A DNA stretch of 64,000 nt from Cryptomeria japonica (Eukaryota > Streptophyta > Pinopsida > Cupressales > Cupressaceae). The DNA lies in NCBI RefSeq assembly GCF_030272615.1, contig NC_081412.1, forward strand, positions 40,976,791-41,040,790. Direction: 5' to 3'. The notes beneath the pieces are model-generated. The model was not told the origin of the DNA. It did not search any database and saw only the letters and a list, made by a program, of their open reading frames with translations. The stretch's first letter is position 1, and every line of letters begins with the position of its first letter. Below, piece after piece: positions 45,156 through 59,528 of this stretch. The position numbers and the translations under genes were made by a program.

Positions 45156-47078
45156 ATCTCCTCCTTTGGCATTTATGGCAACACAAGATGGAAAAACCAT
45201 CAAAGTGCCAAAACAGAAATGCCAAATACCAAAAACCAACAGATCTCTTTTCTTCTATAAAAAGGGAAATCAAGGCCATTAGACGGGTTCAAATTTTTCT
45301 TGTTCCTTGGGTTTTCCTAGTCTATTTCTAGTAGTGAGTCTAGGTGAAGTGAGCAAGTTCTAAAGTCATTTACAGAAAGAATAAAGAAGCGTTTTAGTGT
45401 CAAGCTTTGCATAGGTTCTTGAAAGAGTTATATGTAAATTTCATCCTGTGACAGAAGTAGTATTTTTATTCAAATAAAAATAAAATTCTGACTCTTTTCT
45501 CTCCATTGTATGATTCTATCAATTTTTTAGTGAAATCAACCAAGGGTTTATTTTATTCAGTGCATTGTTGTGATGTATGTAGCTTTCTATTAATGCTTCG
45601 GCCCAATGGGTCAATTAAATTGCTTAAATATAGTTGTAGAATGATAGGGCTTGTGCAGGGATTTTGCATAAGCAGTTTGGGTTGGGATTACAAATGAGAT
45701 ATATTGTAAGGCAATATTATCTTAGATCTTATACTATTAGATGAAATTATGTCATATTTTTCAGTTTACATTTTGTATCTTTAGGTGCCCAATGGACTAA
45801 GGCACTAAACACTACTTGTAATTATCTTTAATAAATTAGCCTTGTTTCAATTTCACTAATGAATCATTGTAATTTGTTAATTATCAGAACTATTTTAAGT
45901 TTTGATGTATGTTTGAGTTGTCCCACACATCTCATGCTCCAGTTATGTCGAGGATCACTGAAGGATTTTCCATCCTTGAGTATTCTCCCTTTCTGTCGAG
46001 CCCTTTTATGAAATAATCTACTTCATTTTAGTGAATCTTTGAGTGTGGTGTAGAGATCAAGAAGTTCACTAAAGGGATTACCCTCCTAGGTTTTGCAGAG
46101 CCCAAAGTATAGAAGGATTTATAGATCCTTCTCACAGTTGGTCCAAGCCTGAATGTTATTGACAGTCGGAAGTGGATTTTCATAGGTATTCAGAGGAATC
46201 ATCTTGGTCTCTGCCTTGTAGTAGTGTAAACCCGTTCATTTTTGGGAACCATAAAAAATGACGACTCTACTGGGGAAATAGTTATCTAGAATCTCTAAAA
46301 AAATAAATTAGGCTATCTATTGTATAGATTTTTCCATGTCTTCCTATGATTTGATGGCTGAGATTTTCTCCTACGTCATAGGACCCAAACTTCTTACCCC
46401 ATAGAGTGATGAGCTTCCATAATATGTCCCTTGTTGGTTTGAGTCAATTCCCATAAATGTTGCCAGAGAATATGTTGTATTTTATATTTCAATGTAAGTT
46501 CTATCTAGATCTGTCCATTTTTCAAGATTATTTCATAGTACCTCACAAGTTGTGAGTGGCGACTCTGAGATCTCTACACCAATGTGCATTATTTGAAGAA
46601 GAATTAGGAAGAACCAAAGAATTTGCAAAAGAGATGAAGCATGTTTGATCTCTTATGGTGAAGTACCCTGAGAAGTTGAGGATGGAATCCATATGATGCC
46701 ATATGATGATAAGGAGGTGTTGCAGTGCTGGTTTGAAACAAATCTGACCCGTGACGAAATTCCAAATGTTCAAATATTTGTCCTCCGCAAGGAGGTGGTG
46801 ACTTTGTCAGAGATTAGTGTTAAAGATTTGAAGAATTGAGGGTGATTTTTTGAATCCCCAGTTTAAGAAGGTAGCAGTAGCTTCAACATTTCTAGGTATT
46901 TTGATTCTCATGAGTCAAGTATATTTACATGAAAATTATGTGTAAAAAATGTTTCCCTATTAAGTGAGTAAAGCACCATAGAAGGGAATAGTAGTGATTG
47001 TTTTACATACTTATGTGACACAATTTTAACATTTTATATTAAGTTGGATAAATTATGTTTTGAGCTATGCATTGTAAT
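45156..47078. other. retroelement scraps, no gene
   Basis: After the copia tail, CTATAAAAAGGG at about 45257 looks like an LTR TATA box, and AATGACGACTCTACTGGGGA at about 46258 resembles the leader that follows the PBS in plant Tat-type gypsy elements. Together they suggest a decayed gypsy 5' LTR and leader at about 45240-46300. A short possible gag scrap (EELGRTKEFAKEMKH) lies near 46600. No complete ORF. Confidence 0.4.
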
Positions 47079-48520
47079 TGTAGTCACATAAATCTATCCA
47101 TTTAATTAAATGAGTATTTCCTATTTATTTGATTAAAAATCCACTAGCCATCAGTTAATTAAATTAATATTTAATTAATTCATCTTCAAACATTCTCCTA
47201 TTAATTAAATAAATTATTCAATTTATTTTAATTCATTCATTCAACCAAATTCACAATCAATTAAATGAATAAATCATATTTATTTCATTTAATCCCCTAT
47301 TCCTCTTTTAAATAAATTAAAATCAAATATTTATTTAAAATCATTTATCCCCCCACTTGCATTTTCCTACAAATGCAACTTGCACACAAATTGAAATAAA
47401 TGAATTTTATTTTAATAAAATCCTATTTTCCCTCACCCACCAAATCCACTTGCATTCCTAAACCCCCTTCTAGATTCTTCTAACCCCTTTCTAATTAACC
47501 TAATCCATCCCCTAATTATTGTCACATTCCTAAGCAACTTGGAGTCACTTCTCAAAGACTTCAAAGTCTTTGAAAAACATTAAATGCTTTGTGTGTTCAA
47601 CAATTTAACCTCCAAAGTCTTCCAAAACCACTAATGGCTCTTACATGACCAGTAATGGCTCTTACATAACCATTTATGGTTATTTCAACTTGCACTCATG
47701 GGTCTCCTCAAGCATTTATTGCTTTGACCATGGTTATCCCTTTTTCCTTTGCACAAGAGTTTATCCATTGGATAAAAGCTTTATTCTTTGAATAAAGAAT
47801 TTATTCATTCAACTAACCTTGACCTTAACTTCCAAGGTCATGTCAAGCATTTAATGCTTATTCCCTCTCCTCTCAACCTATCTCACATTGACACTTGTCA
47901 TCTTGGGATTGAGTTGAAAGCCCTCACATGGATTGAATATCTTTCAATCATGGCCCTTGTTGAGAGTGCTCAATCTCAATCATCCATTGCTCCATTTTAC
48001 CTATAAATAGAGCTCACATTCCTCAAGCCTCAAAAGCATCCTCAAGCATTTAACATTCTTAGCCATGATCCTGAAAACTTGTATGCATTTAAGCTATAGG
48101 CATTTTAAGAGAGCATTTTAGCATAATCAACTAATATCTTGTCATTTTGGTTAAAATAAATCATTTTAGTATCAATAGTATAGTATTAGCTTTTTATTGA
48201 CATTTAGAGCAAATACTTCAATCTCAAACCTCCATAAGCATCCATAGTGCAAAAAGCTGCTGAGAGCTACACTAGTTTGGAACTTGGAGAGGAGAGGAAC
48301 AAAGGAGAAGGAGCCAAGAGTATGGTAGAAGGTACTTGGAGATGTCTTCTTGCATTTACATTCATAGTTAAATGTTTTACTCTGTTCTTGGTGTCTCTTT
48401 TGATATGTCTTCTTAGGTTGATCTTTGGTTGAATAACACTAACCTTAATAATTGTTTCTTGTTGTTTGTGTGTTATACTACCACAAGTTTTGATCGAACA
48501 TTTCCCTTTTCGCAGAGCAT
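47079..48520 (+). repeat. 5' LTR (probable) of gypsy 3
   Basis: It opens TGTAGTCACATAAATC, like the TGTAGACACC start of the gypsy 2 and 3 3' LTRs, and its first 300 bases have the same style of TTAATTAAATAAAT palindromes. TATAAATA at 48002-48009 is a clear TATA box. It ends near TTTTCGCA (about 48520), followed by GCATCGTTTGGTGAACCC, a leader-like phrase. Beyond its start it does not match the 3' LTR at 62774. The right edge is approximate. Confidence 0.6.
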
Positions 48521-51239
48521 CGTTTGGTGAACCCAATGTGAATCCAAACACCTAAAAACCTTTTTTTTTTGACAACTAACATGTTTGAATGTTAAACTTG
48601 ACACACAGGTTGCGCTTGAGCTCTATTGATCACGTTGTAGCACTATTGCAACTTGTTGTTCTAGTGCTATTGTTCTTACAATAGCGCTATTGTACCAAGT
48701 TTAGTGCTATTGACATTGTTTGAGCACTTTTGAACTTGTTTTGGCGCTAATGAGCATGTTTGAGTGCTTTTGCCTTCCTTGTCATTTTTCTTCTTTTAGC
48801 GTGTTTGTGTTAAATAGCGCTTCTGTTTAAACACAGAGTAGCACTATTGTAATAGAACGTTGTAAAAATGACCCTGTAACCAAAAAAAAGAAAAATTCTT
48901 AGGCTTGTGGAAGCCCACCATAGGTTCGGTTTTTACTAACGATTTGTCTCTTATGCAGGTCTAAAAACCAACCTCCTTAAAAATCAAAACTTCTTTGTGG
49001 TGTTTTAAAATTGAACAGAACAAAATTTGCTTTCTTGCAAGCTTAGAATCAAAATTTGTGTTTGGTGCTCTAAAATTGAACAAAACAAGTTTGTTTATTA
49101 CAAGTTTAGGCTTAACTTTTCATTTGGTGCTTAAAATCAACAAAACAAATTCATTTCTAGCATAAAAAAATTAAGCAAAAATTTACAATCCACACTTCAA
49201 TTTTTGGTGCAATTAAAACTTACAATCCACTTGTTTCAAATTTTTTGCAAAGCAATTTTTCCTTCATACGTGCTTCAAATTAAGTTGACCAAGATTTTCA
49301 AAGCTCTAGTTTACTTAAAATTTTGCATCTGAGGTTAAAAAGAACACCATGATTGTTGGAGCAACATCTCCAAATAGATAGAAACATCATTGCAATGACA
49401 AGTTAAAAAGAACAAGTGTCTTTTGTGTTTGGCACACTTGTGCACAAGAGTTTGTCGAGTGGTCCTACTTCTAACACACACTATCCTCTCCCTTGGCTTT
49501 CATGGTCCTAGGTGCAAGAGAAAAGTGTTAGTAACACTCAAATTTTTATCTTTTTAAGAGAGGCCTACCAAGAGACACATCACTCTTGGGAACGACCTGA
49601 CGCGGTAAATCCTTCGAGCCACTATAGAAATCAGGTGAGAGCGAAAGTTGTAGCCTTGGGTATAGCTGTTCCTATAGTGTAACTTGTCGAAAGGACAAAT
49701 GGGCCCCACCACAAGTTACAAGGCTCTTAAGTGAGTCACTACAGAATGAACTTATGTCCAAAAACATCGAACATTACTAAACACCTTTAAGTAGTAGCCT
49801 ACCCATTCTAGTGATTGAGAATATTTGAGATACAATTCAGTGCAAGAGCATAGATGGTTTTGCTCCCAAGATACTCACCATACATATTTCCTTGAGTAGA
49901 AACATAGCTTTTTGAAAAGTCACTTGTGGCTTGATAAAAGTGGTGACTCCCCCATCATAGGGATCATCTATTTGTTATACTCGTGCAAGACTTAGTATAT
50001 CACATCCTTACCTACCACGGTGGGATTCATAAGGTATGTAGCACCAAAGTCGAAGAAATATCAAGATGTGGGCTGAATTTATCACAACTGGCCATTTGAC
50101 CTTAGAGATACAAAGTGTTTGAAGTGTTTTCATTTTAGTCAAAGACCAAGTGCAAATTGAGCTGACTTCGGGCTTTGGAAAGAAAAACACCTAAAATACA
50201 CTTAGAGGAAAGGGTCATAACAAGTCCAAGGATTGGGTTGATCTAGACCCATACTCATTTGTGCCTTTTGAGGCAACATTCTTGTGTTTGTGTGCTTGCT
50301 TTGTTTTCTTGTCAAAGAAAAATCCAAAAATCAAAACAAGTATTCATCCAACCAAACATTTTTCAAAAACAACCAAAAGATCAAAAACAAAGAAAAGTAT
50401 CAAACTTTATGACCATTCTTCACATCTTGAGAAAGAAGAATCTTCATCAAAACATCAACTTGAAAAGAAGACCATTAAGCTCGAAGACTTTGATCAAAAG
50501 GAGGAAATTCTTCTATCTAAATAGACAAATCTCTGTCTCTCATAGAGTTTTTCTACGTCACATGCGTCTCTATCTTCAAGGCAAATCAAAAGAATTTGAT
50601 TCAGAATCATTAAACCACAGAGCTTTTTATGCAATATAGAGCTTTGAGTTATCACAAAAACCAAGGAGGCAAGATTAATCCCAACTTCTTCCCAAATGTT
50701 TGTATCACATACAACATAGCTCGAGAAATGCCACCAACGCCCGAAAGGGAAGAGGTAGAGTTTGTTCCATTTGTGACACAAAGATTTTATTGAAGTGAAA
50801 AAATTTCATCCATTATCTCATTCATACATCATCACTTCATCATCAATCCATTCCAACTCTCAAAACATTAAGAGGTTCTTGTCCTAAGTTCTCTTTTGGA
50901 TATTGCTTGAATCAAACACATCCCATCACTTTTTAGATTGTTTCTACATCTAGGATAAGCTCATCCTAAGATACATATCTATGCAGGTTAAAACTAGTTT
51001 ATGAGTGAATCCTCTCATTACTAGGTAGTTAAGTCTATAACACATCTCAGATTTCTCTAAACCTTGTCATAACAAATCTTATAAAAAACAAACAAGCAAT
51101 TCAAAGAAAGAATTTCTGTCACATCTACCTTTAAGTGATAGAGATCCACATGCAACACAATTCACCATACATCAATCTTTCATTTCATCAACAACTCATC
51201 ATCATTTTCACCCAACTTCAACAAAAACTCATAAGAAAA
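48521..51239 (+). other. leader of gypsy 3
   Basis: A 2.7-kb stretch with no convincing gene. 48610-48860 has about eight AGCGCTATTG-like repeats. 48985-49165 has about three diverged 80-base units with GTGCTCTAAAATTGAACAAA. A short Lys-rich frame at 50261-50524 is probably chance. Confidence 0.55.
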
Positions 51240-53150
51240 ATGGCTCATACCCCATCACAGTCAAGGCAATGAGAAGTAGAAATTGAAGAAGAAGAGGAGG
51301 AAAATATCAATGAATTTCAAGAAGCACTTGGAGAAAATGTGAATGACGAAAACCCAAGTACTCCTAGTCCTGCAACAATAGAAAGCGCCCAACATAACCC
51401 TCTCTTTAACAGACATTTTGATGAAATACTCAGGAGCAATGCGGATACTCACTTTTTAAAGCTCACTCAAGAAGGTGCCAAACTCCCCTCTGACTTTGAT
51501 CTTGCCCGATTAAGACAAGCATCAAAATGAAAAAGTCACCATGAAGAAGAAAGAGGTAGAGCTCCCATCAGATATAACATTCCTTGAGGTAACCCACCAC
51601 CTCCTCCTCCAAATGAAATAGAGATGTTGCGGCAACAAGTTGAAAATCTCGCCCAACAACTTTATAGTGGTGTGAAGACTAATCAATTTTCACTCAATGA
51701 CATTTGTCCCTGTCCCTTTGATAGAAATCTTCATATGCCACCTTTTCCACGCGGATTCAAAACATCCAAATTCAAAAAATATAGAGGAAAGGGAGATCCT
51801 CATGATCATGTCAGAGAATTTCATTCAGCTTGCCTCAAAGTGGCATATGAGGACACATACCTAATGTAGATTTTTCTCCAAAGCTTGGGAGGAACAACCA
51901 CATCATGGTTTTCCTGACTACCAGATGGCATTAGGACCTTTGAAGAGCTAGTTCAAAAGTTCTTGGCACATTACTCTCATAACATTGAACGTGATATCAC
52001 CATGGCTGATCTATGTAACACTAAACAAAAACTAGGTGAACTATTCTTAGTATTCCTGCAACGATAGCGTCAAATTTCTAGCAGACATTCTCTTCAGTTA
52101 CTTGAACAAGAACTAGTGGAAATATTTATTTCCAACTTAAACGAAGAAATGGAATTTCACCTAGATGTCAAAGACACATACTCTTTCAATGACATGATCA
52201 CCAAAGGTTTAAAATGTGAGCGGGCTCTCATCAAGAAAGGACTTATCAAAATCTATAATGAACCAAAGGATGGTCCTCACCCACACTTCAATAGTGACAA
52301 GCCTAACTTCTGGAACAAAAACAAAAACGTCATCAATGATGGGGTTGTGGATGCCAGAACTATCAAAAGTGCACAACCTATAGTTCGATTTGCAGGACAA
52401 AATTTCCCACCTCAGACTAACACAATTGTTCCTTCAAATCAAGGTCGCATCACATCTCACGATGAACCTAGACCTCATCAACAAAAACAAAAGCAAACAT
52501 ACACTCCCTTAGGAGAACCCATTGAAATAGTCTTACGACAACTGGTTTCTCAAAATATGGTAACTCTACCTAAAACATCAAACTATGAACCTCAAGTCAA
52601 ACCTGCATGGTGGAGAGATTCTGAACATTGTGATTTCCATCAAGGGAGAGGACACAAGACAAGTAATTGTCACAGATTAAAAGATGTTATTCAGGATCTT
52701 ATTAACTGAGGTGAAATTGAAATCGAAGGGCATGACCCAAAAACAACAAACAATGATCATCTGATGTTCAAAAATCCACTTCCATCACAATATCAAAGGG
52801 GTCCTTCCACTTCCAGGAGAGGCACTTATACCATTGATTATACGCAGGCTGTGTATAATTATACTGTAAATCACCTGTATGATGCCAGTGAACAAATTGC
52901 AACTATAACCATCAAGAATCCCAGCTCCAATAGCAATGTTGTTACACATCATGGCAAGGTTACCATAAAGGCAGCTCCACAAGGCACCACCTCCATACCA
53001 AAGCAGTACAATCTTGTGGAACAATTAGACAAAACACTTGCGCTTATATCCATTTTAGAGCTATTGTGCCTATCTCCATCTCATAAAACAATCTTGGATC
53101 AAGCTCTCCAAGAGGCGTCAGTCCCTGCAAAACTAAATACAGACCAATTT
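51240..53150 (+). pseudogene. gag of gypsy 3
   Basis: Starts ATG at 51240 (MAHTPSQSRQ) and stays in one frame through the region, broken by stops at about 51270, 51528, 51585, 51867, 51918, 52065 and 52707. It has an acidic N-terminus, a proline-rich hinge, the Ty3 gag core (HMPPFPRGFKTSKFKKYRG, then FEELVQKFLAHYSHN and LEQELVEIFISNL) and a modified knuckle CDFHQGRGHKTSNC, the CX2HX4HX4C form typical of plant Tat-type gag. Downstream sequence leads in frame to protease. It would form the particle shell. Not functional as seen. Confidence 0.85.
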
Positions 53151-56100
53151 CAAGCCATGGTTGGAAGTCTAAAGTCATCACCATGTCTCACTTTTTCTGA
53201 AAGTGACAACTCTTCCTTCCAGCAACCTCATAATGCTTCACTACACATTGAAGGCTTTATCAACCAACATAGGATCAAGCAAGTCTTGATCGACAATGGA
53301 GTAGGATTAAATATTTGTATACTATAGTTGGTCACAACATTGGGATATGCCATAGAATCAGTGGATCCCTGAAAGAAGATCACAATCAAAGCCTATGACG
53401 ATGCAGAGCATTCATCCAAAGGAGCTATGGTACTACCAATCTGAGTAGGCCCTATGGTGAAGCATATCATTTGTTAGGTTCTAGACCTTCCTCTGCCATA
53501 CAATCTATTGTTAGGAAGACCTTGGATACATGCCATGCAAGCCGTTCCATCCACCTACCATCAATGTATCAAGTTCCCACATACCAGTGTAGAGATCACA
53601 ATCTTGGGCAATGCAAATCCCTTTGCATATTGTCATAATATCAGCCATCAACTAGAGATTACCATTCCTAATAATAGAGAAGCCATCTCCTCCACATCAT
53701 ATATAAGTCCAGCCTCTCTTTCCAATTCAAACACCCCTATACCCAAGCAAGAAAAGGTTAAGATGAAAATAGCAGAGGAAGGTCCTGGGGAATACAATTT
53801 GAGTCAACTCTTTTGTGTGGGACAAATGCCCACTTCTCCTAGAACACATGGCAAACTGCAACAGATACTTCAACAACCACTAATCATGCCAACATGTGCT
53901 TTGATGCCTTTCATCCTTGGGAAGAGTCAAGAAGAAGAAACCCAAGATGAGGACTTAGTGGAATGGATCTATAAAGATCCTATCGCCATTGATATGCCAC
54001 AAGTTACACTTCCCACAGATCAGTATGGCAAAGGCCTCCTCATTATGCAAAGAATGGGTTATGATGGTCATAGTGCTTTGGGATCTTGCAAACAAGGAAG
54101 ACATGAACCACTGCTGCCAGAATTAAAGCCCAAAGGTAATATAGGCCTAGGCTTTGAAAAGGAGATCTTTCCTAAGCTCGGATTCAAAGGAAAACCCATC
54201 AAACCACTATGTCAACCTATTGCAAAGAGGACACCTTTCATTATCAAAGCAGCATCAAACACCATCGCCACTACCCCACCGAGGCTCAAAATCCCAACAC
54301 AACCATCTACAATGCCAATCATCCCACCAAACAAACCAGTAAACCCATTAGCAGTAGCAATAACATCAATAGCACCATTAGTAGTAGCAACTATATCCGA
54401 ACCCACAGCAGCATCTACAACACCAGCAGTTCCAGTAGAAGCAACTGAGTCAACACTACCGATACTCCCCGTATCAGATTCATTGATCCCCATCATCCTT
54501 TCTACAACACCAATCATTTCATCTACAAAGGTACATCAACCAATCACACCTGTAGTGTTTAACACAAAGGACATCCCAGTATGGTATAGTAATCGGATCC
54601 TGGATAGTGATTCAGAGACCGACTCACATTAATGGGAATTCGATTCCATACAGCTTAACACTTCAAATGAGGAAGACACATCACCACCTCCACCTCGCAA
54701 AAACATCCCTATTTACGGAGACGCACAGATAAAGACTTCTTGGGTTCCTAAGCTAGAAACATCTTCCACAGACCCTACGTCTCATCCTACGCCTAATTCT
54801 GACAGGGAGAGTACCATCAATGACCCTCACCATAATGTCTTAACCCTTACTGATACAACTAATGAACTTAACCTAATTGATGAAGTAATGCCCATTATCC
54901 ATCCTGAACTCATCGAATGGAACCAACCAAATCCCCCATGTCTTGACCTCTTCCAAAATGATGAGGCCATCATTGACTTTTTGGAATTAAGCGATAACTT
55001 GCCAAGTGGGGATCACAAAGCTGGATTCACCATAGAACTTAATAGCACAACACACTTTGGGGTGGATGCCAAACCTTTTAGCTACAAAAATATAACAATA
55101 AAACATGGATCTTCCAGTGAAAACCACACTGTGGCACTGCTTGATTCAACAAAAGTAAAAAGAAAGAGTGTATCCAATGGTGAAAACCTCTCTGAGGTGC
55201 CTGAGGATGAAAGGTTTGACATCCTTCCATGTAGCACACAATGGGAACAATCAACAATTCTCATTGAAGAAACCAAAGAATACAATGCAAGGACTCCTAA
55301 AACTCCTCACCTCATACATCTGGCATCTCTTCTCACTCTAGAGGAACAACCTAAATTTGTAGAGTTCTTTCAAAAGCATCAGATCAACTTCACATGGTCA
55401 TATGCAGACATGCCGGGACTTGATCTGATTTAGTCATGCATCACCTCACCGTAGTAGAAGGAGCCAAACCTATCAAGCAGAAGCTTCACAAGATGCATCC
55501 TCAGATTGCAGTACTAGTCAAAACAGAACTCAAGAAACTCCTAGATGTTGGTTTCATTAGACCAATTGATTATGCAAACTGGATCTCCAACATTGTTCCT
55601 GTCAGCAAACAAAAAGGGGGCATCCACATTTGTACTGACTTCAGAGATCTGAATAAGGCATGTCCTAAGGATGACTTTCCCCTACCAAACATCGACATCA
55701 TAGTGGACCTAACAGCAGAACAAGCCATTCTTTCACTCATGGATGGCTTTTCAGGATACAATCAGATAAAAATTGCACCAGAGGATCAACATAAGACAGC
55801 CTTCACATGTCCATGTGGCACGTATTGCTAGAATGTAATGCCTTTCGGTCTAAAGAATGCAAGAGCAACCTATCAACAAGCAATTACCACCATCTTCCAT
55901 GACATGATACATACTATGATGGAAGATTATGTTGATGACTTACTAGCAAAATCACTCACCAGAGAAGGTCATCTTGACATATTAGATAAAATCTTTGATA
56001 GACTAGAACAATACTATGTTTGACTCAACCCAAAGAAATGTGTCTTTGGAGTAACCTTCGGGAAGCTTCTAGGATACATTATCTCAAGCAAAGGTATTGA

Positions 56101-58555
56101 GGTCGACCCAACAAAGGTAAAAGCCATCATGGACATGCCACCACCAAAGAATATTAGTCAGCTAAGGACATTACAAGGATGGCTACAATCCATCCGAAGA
56201 TTCATTGCACAACTGGCAGATAAGTGTCACCCCTTTACACACCTACTACACAAGAACATCTGCTTTCAATGGGATGCCAGATGCCAGCAAGTATTCCAGA
56301 TGCTCAAAGACTATCTCATGAATACACCATTGCTGATCCCACCAGATCCAAGTCGACCTCTATTACTCTATATATCAGCAACAAGTACAACATTAGGTGT
56401 ACTATTGGCACAACATAATGCAAACAAGAAAGAGTGCACTGTTTACTACATCTCTCATACACTTGTGGGCTATGAACTCAATTACACACCTATTGAGTGA
56501 GCTTGCCTAGCAGTAATCTTGGCAGCCACTAAACTGAGGCCCTATCTATTAACACACAAGGTACAGCTCATTGCAAAGATTGATCCACTCAAGTATTTAC
56601 TTAGCAAAGCAGCATTGATAGGCTGCTTGGCCAAATGGGTGATGATTCTAAGTGAATTTGACATCGAGTATGTAGACCGTAACGCCATCAAAGGTCAAGT
56701 TATTGCAAATCAGTTGGCTGATGCACCACTCATAGGCGATCATCCTCTCATTTTCAATTTTCTAGATGAAGAGATATTCATGATCACAACAGCACAACCA
56801 TGGAAACTATACTTTGATGGTTTGTACACTAGGCATGGCTCGGGAGCAGGCATTCTGTTTATCACACCTCAAGGTGACAGCATCTTGAAGTCTTACAGGC
56901 TCACATTTCCATGCACAAACAACATAGTAGAGTATGAGGCCTTGATCATAGGACTCAGGCTAGCCATACAATGGAAATTACAAGAACTACAGGTATATGG
57001 TGACTCCCAACTAGTCATTCGACAAGCAACAGATGAATATCAGACCAAGGATGATAACCTCATGCCATACAAGCAAATGGTGGACAAATTAAAGGCATCA
57101 TTTACTACTATCACCTTTGAGCAGATACCTAGAGATCAGAATCAATCTGCTGATGCTATGGCTACCATTGTATCTCTCCTAGATCTTCCACAGAATTCAA
57201 CACGCTATGAGTTCTTGGTAGAACAACTTTGGATTCTCGCTTATGATTCCCTGAATCTGAGATGATATGTTGCCTTATCAGTTCCAAATCCCCATGGTAT
57301 GGTGAGTTTTACACTTATCTCCACAATCACACCCTTCCTCCTAACCAATCGAATAACCAACGTAAAACCTTCATTCTCCAAACCTCTTGATATACCATTA
57401 CTGCTGAAACCCTATACCGATGTAGTCTTGATGGTACTCTCCTTTGATGTCTGGAACAAGATGAAATAACAAAAGCCTTGGAAGAGGTACATGAAGGAAT
57501 TTGTGGAACTCATGCAAGTGGTCTGTCACTAGCCAAGAAAATCTTGTGCACTGGATACTATTGGCCATCCATGGAAAAAGACTCCTACTACTTTGTCAAA
57601 AAGTGCAAGAAATGCCAAGTTCATGGAGACCTGATACATGCACTAGCACAAGAACTACAACCAATCACAACACCATGGCCTTTTTTTCAATGGGGCCTTG
57701 ACCTTGTGGTTAAAATCCATCCATCTTCATCCAATGGCCATAAATTCATTATTACCACCACTGAATATTTCACAAAGTGGATCGAAGCTGTTCCACTTAC
57801 CCAAGTTACTGGCAAGCAGATCGCCTCATTCATCCTCAATTACATCATCTGTCGGTATGGTGTACCCATGTCCATCATCACAGATAATGGTCTTCCTTTC
57901 AAGAATCAAGATGTCCATGAACTCTACGAAAAATTTCACATCCAACACCGCTTTTCCACCCCCTATTACCCACTAGGCAATGGTCAGGCCGAAGCATCAA
58001 ATAAGAACATATTAAGGATCCTAAAGAAGATAGTCAATGATGCTGGTCATGATTGGCATGTTCAATTGAATCCAAAACTATGGACATATCGAACTAGCAT
58101 TCGAACCCCTACAGGCGCAACTCCATACTCATTGGTCTATGGTGCAGAAGCTATTCTACCTATTGAGGTCGAGATACCATCCCTATGGGTTTCCATGCAC
58201 AATCTCATCGATGATGAAGCATACAGAGTATCCCACCTTCAGGCCTTAGAGCTACTTGATGAAAAGTGACAAGCTACATACAACCACCTCAAAGCCTATC
58301 AGCAGCGCATGAGCAGAAGCTACAATCACCGAGTTTGACCTCATACATTCGAGGTAGGTGATCTTGTTCTTTCAAAAATTCCTCGTAACCAACCCAACCG
58401 AGAACATCGGGGAAAGTTTGAATCAAATTGGCTAGGTCCATATGTTGTCATTGTTGTATTTGGGTCCGGGGCATATTAGTTGGCTACTTCAGAAGGAGAA
58501 CCACTAGCAGATCCGATCAATAGAATGCACCTCAAACGGTTTTATACATAAGCTG
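53151..58555 (+). pseudogene. pol of gypsy 3
   Basis: Order: protease (VLIDNGVGLN near 53290, YNLLLGRPWIH near 53500), G-patch (YGKGLLIMQRMGYDG near 54030), a low-complexity Pro/Thr/Ala stretch (about 54240-54540), RT (55490-55950) with LPNIDII and YVDD at 55928-55939, first RNase H (about 56230-56500), second RNase H (YFDGLYTRHG near 56812, GDSQLVI, NQSADAMA), integrase (57480-58270) with HEGICGTHASG, CKKCQ, Asp in QWGLDLV and TDNG, Glu in GQAEASNK, then a GPY-type tail (LGPYVV). Frameshifts near 55425 and 57250 and about ten stops break it. The integrase core is intact for 263 codons. Compared with gypsy 2 the pol is only about 72% alike at nucleotide level near the start of RT. Confidence 0.92.
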
Positions 58556-59528
58556 TATAGAGCATCAGGCTCCCCTCCATACCAGAAAATCAATCCAAAA
58601 AAATTGAGATAAATGTCCTGAAGAAAATAGAAAAACATAAAAATACTAAAAGAAAAATCATGCATCCAAACGGTGAACAACCACTCCGATGGCACCTTGG
58701 GTAAGTATGATGGTGAAAACCTAGCAAATAGGCACCACTCGTAAAGGCTATGGCTCTATTATCTCTTAGTAATGCTATGACTTGTCCAAGGATATGAGGA
58801 CACTATGAGTCTAGTATGAACTGGGGCATTCCTTGTTTATGACTGTCTTATCTCCATGCAAATAGGTACAATGACTTTCTGGGTCGAACATATGCCTCGA
58901 TTGTCATAACCTATTTTGCCATAATAAAGCTCAATGATGATAACGCACAAGAAGCTCTTTCACTTTCATATTTTCTATCTTTCATCCCCTTTCTTGATTG
59001 ACTTCCATCGTCCTTCTCGAGTCCACGTAGCCTGCTATCACATGACTGAGTATAATGACACACCAAAAAAATTTGCATTTCATATAGTTGCACCTACATT
59101 ACCACATATAAGAATTTCATACATACATATAGATATCACAACTGCATCACATCCTGCATACAACACATGTTAGCACATCTTACATTTTTATCATATAAAT
59201 AACCATTATCATATTCATCTGCATTACATACATTCACATTTACATTTGCATACACATATAAAAACATAAAAGATCACAAAAAATATTGCATTTCATTATG
59301 TACATATTTGCATCCATATCATAAGCATCACATAAAACATACATCATGAAACATTTCATCACATAGGTACACATGCATATAGCTACCGCAAAGATGAATC
59401 ATCACATATATATAATCAAAAGTGTCATGATACAATGATGTCAAAATCATATGGCTACAATCACCCGAAGGTGTCTACATCATCATACAAAAATGATACA
59501 ATACTGATACATAGGGAGCCCTCTACGG
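58556..59528 (+). other. gypsy 3 non-coding region between pol and PMD gene
   Basis: Up to 58762 it is only loosely like gypsy 2; from 58763 (TCTTAGTAATGCTATG) it is nearly identical to gypsy 2 from 37577. About 860 bases present in gypsy 2 are missing at the junction. No gene. Confidence 0.7.

Noticed and set aside
50259-50639. Overlapping small frames in the gypsy 3 leader
   Set aside because: Low-complexity Lys/Ser content and two competing frames; no evidence of coding.
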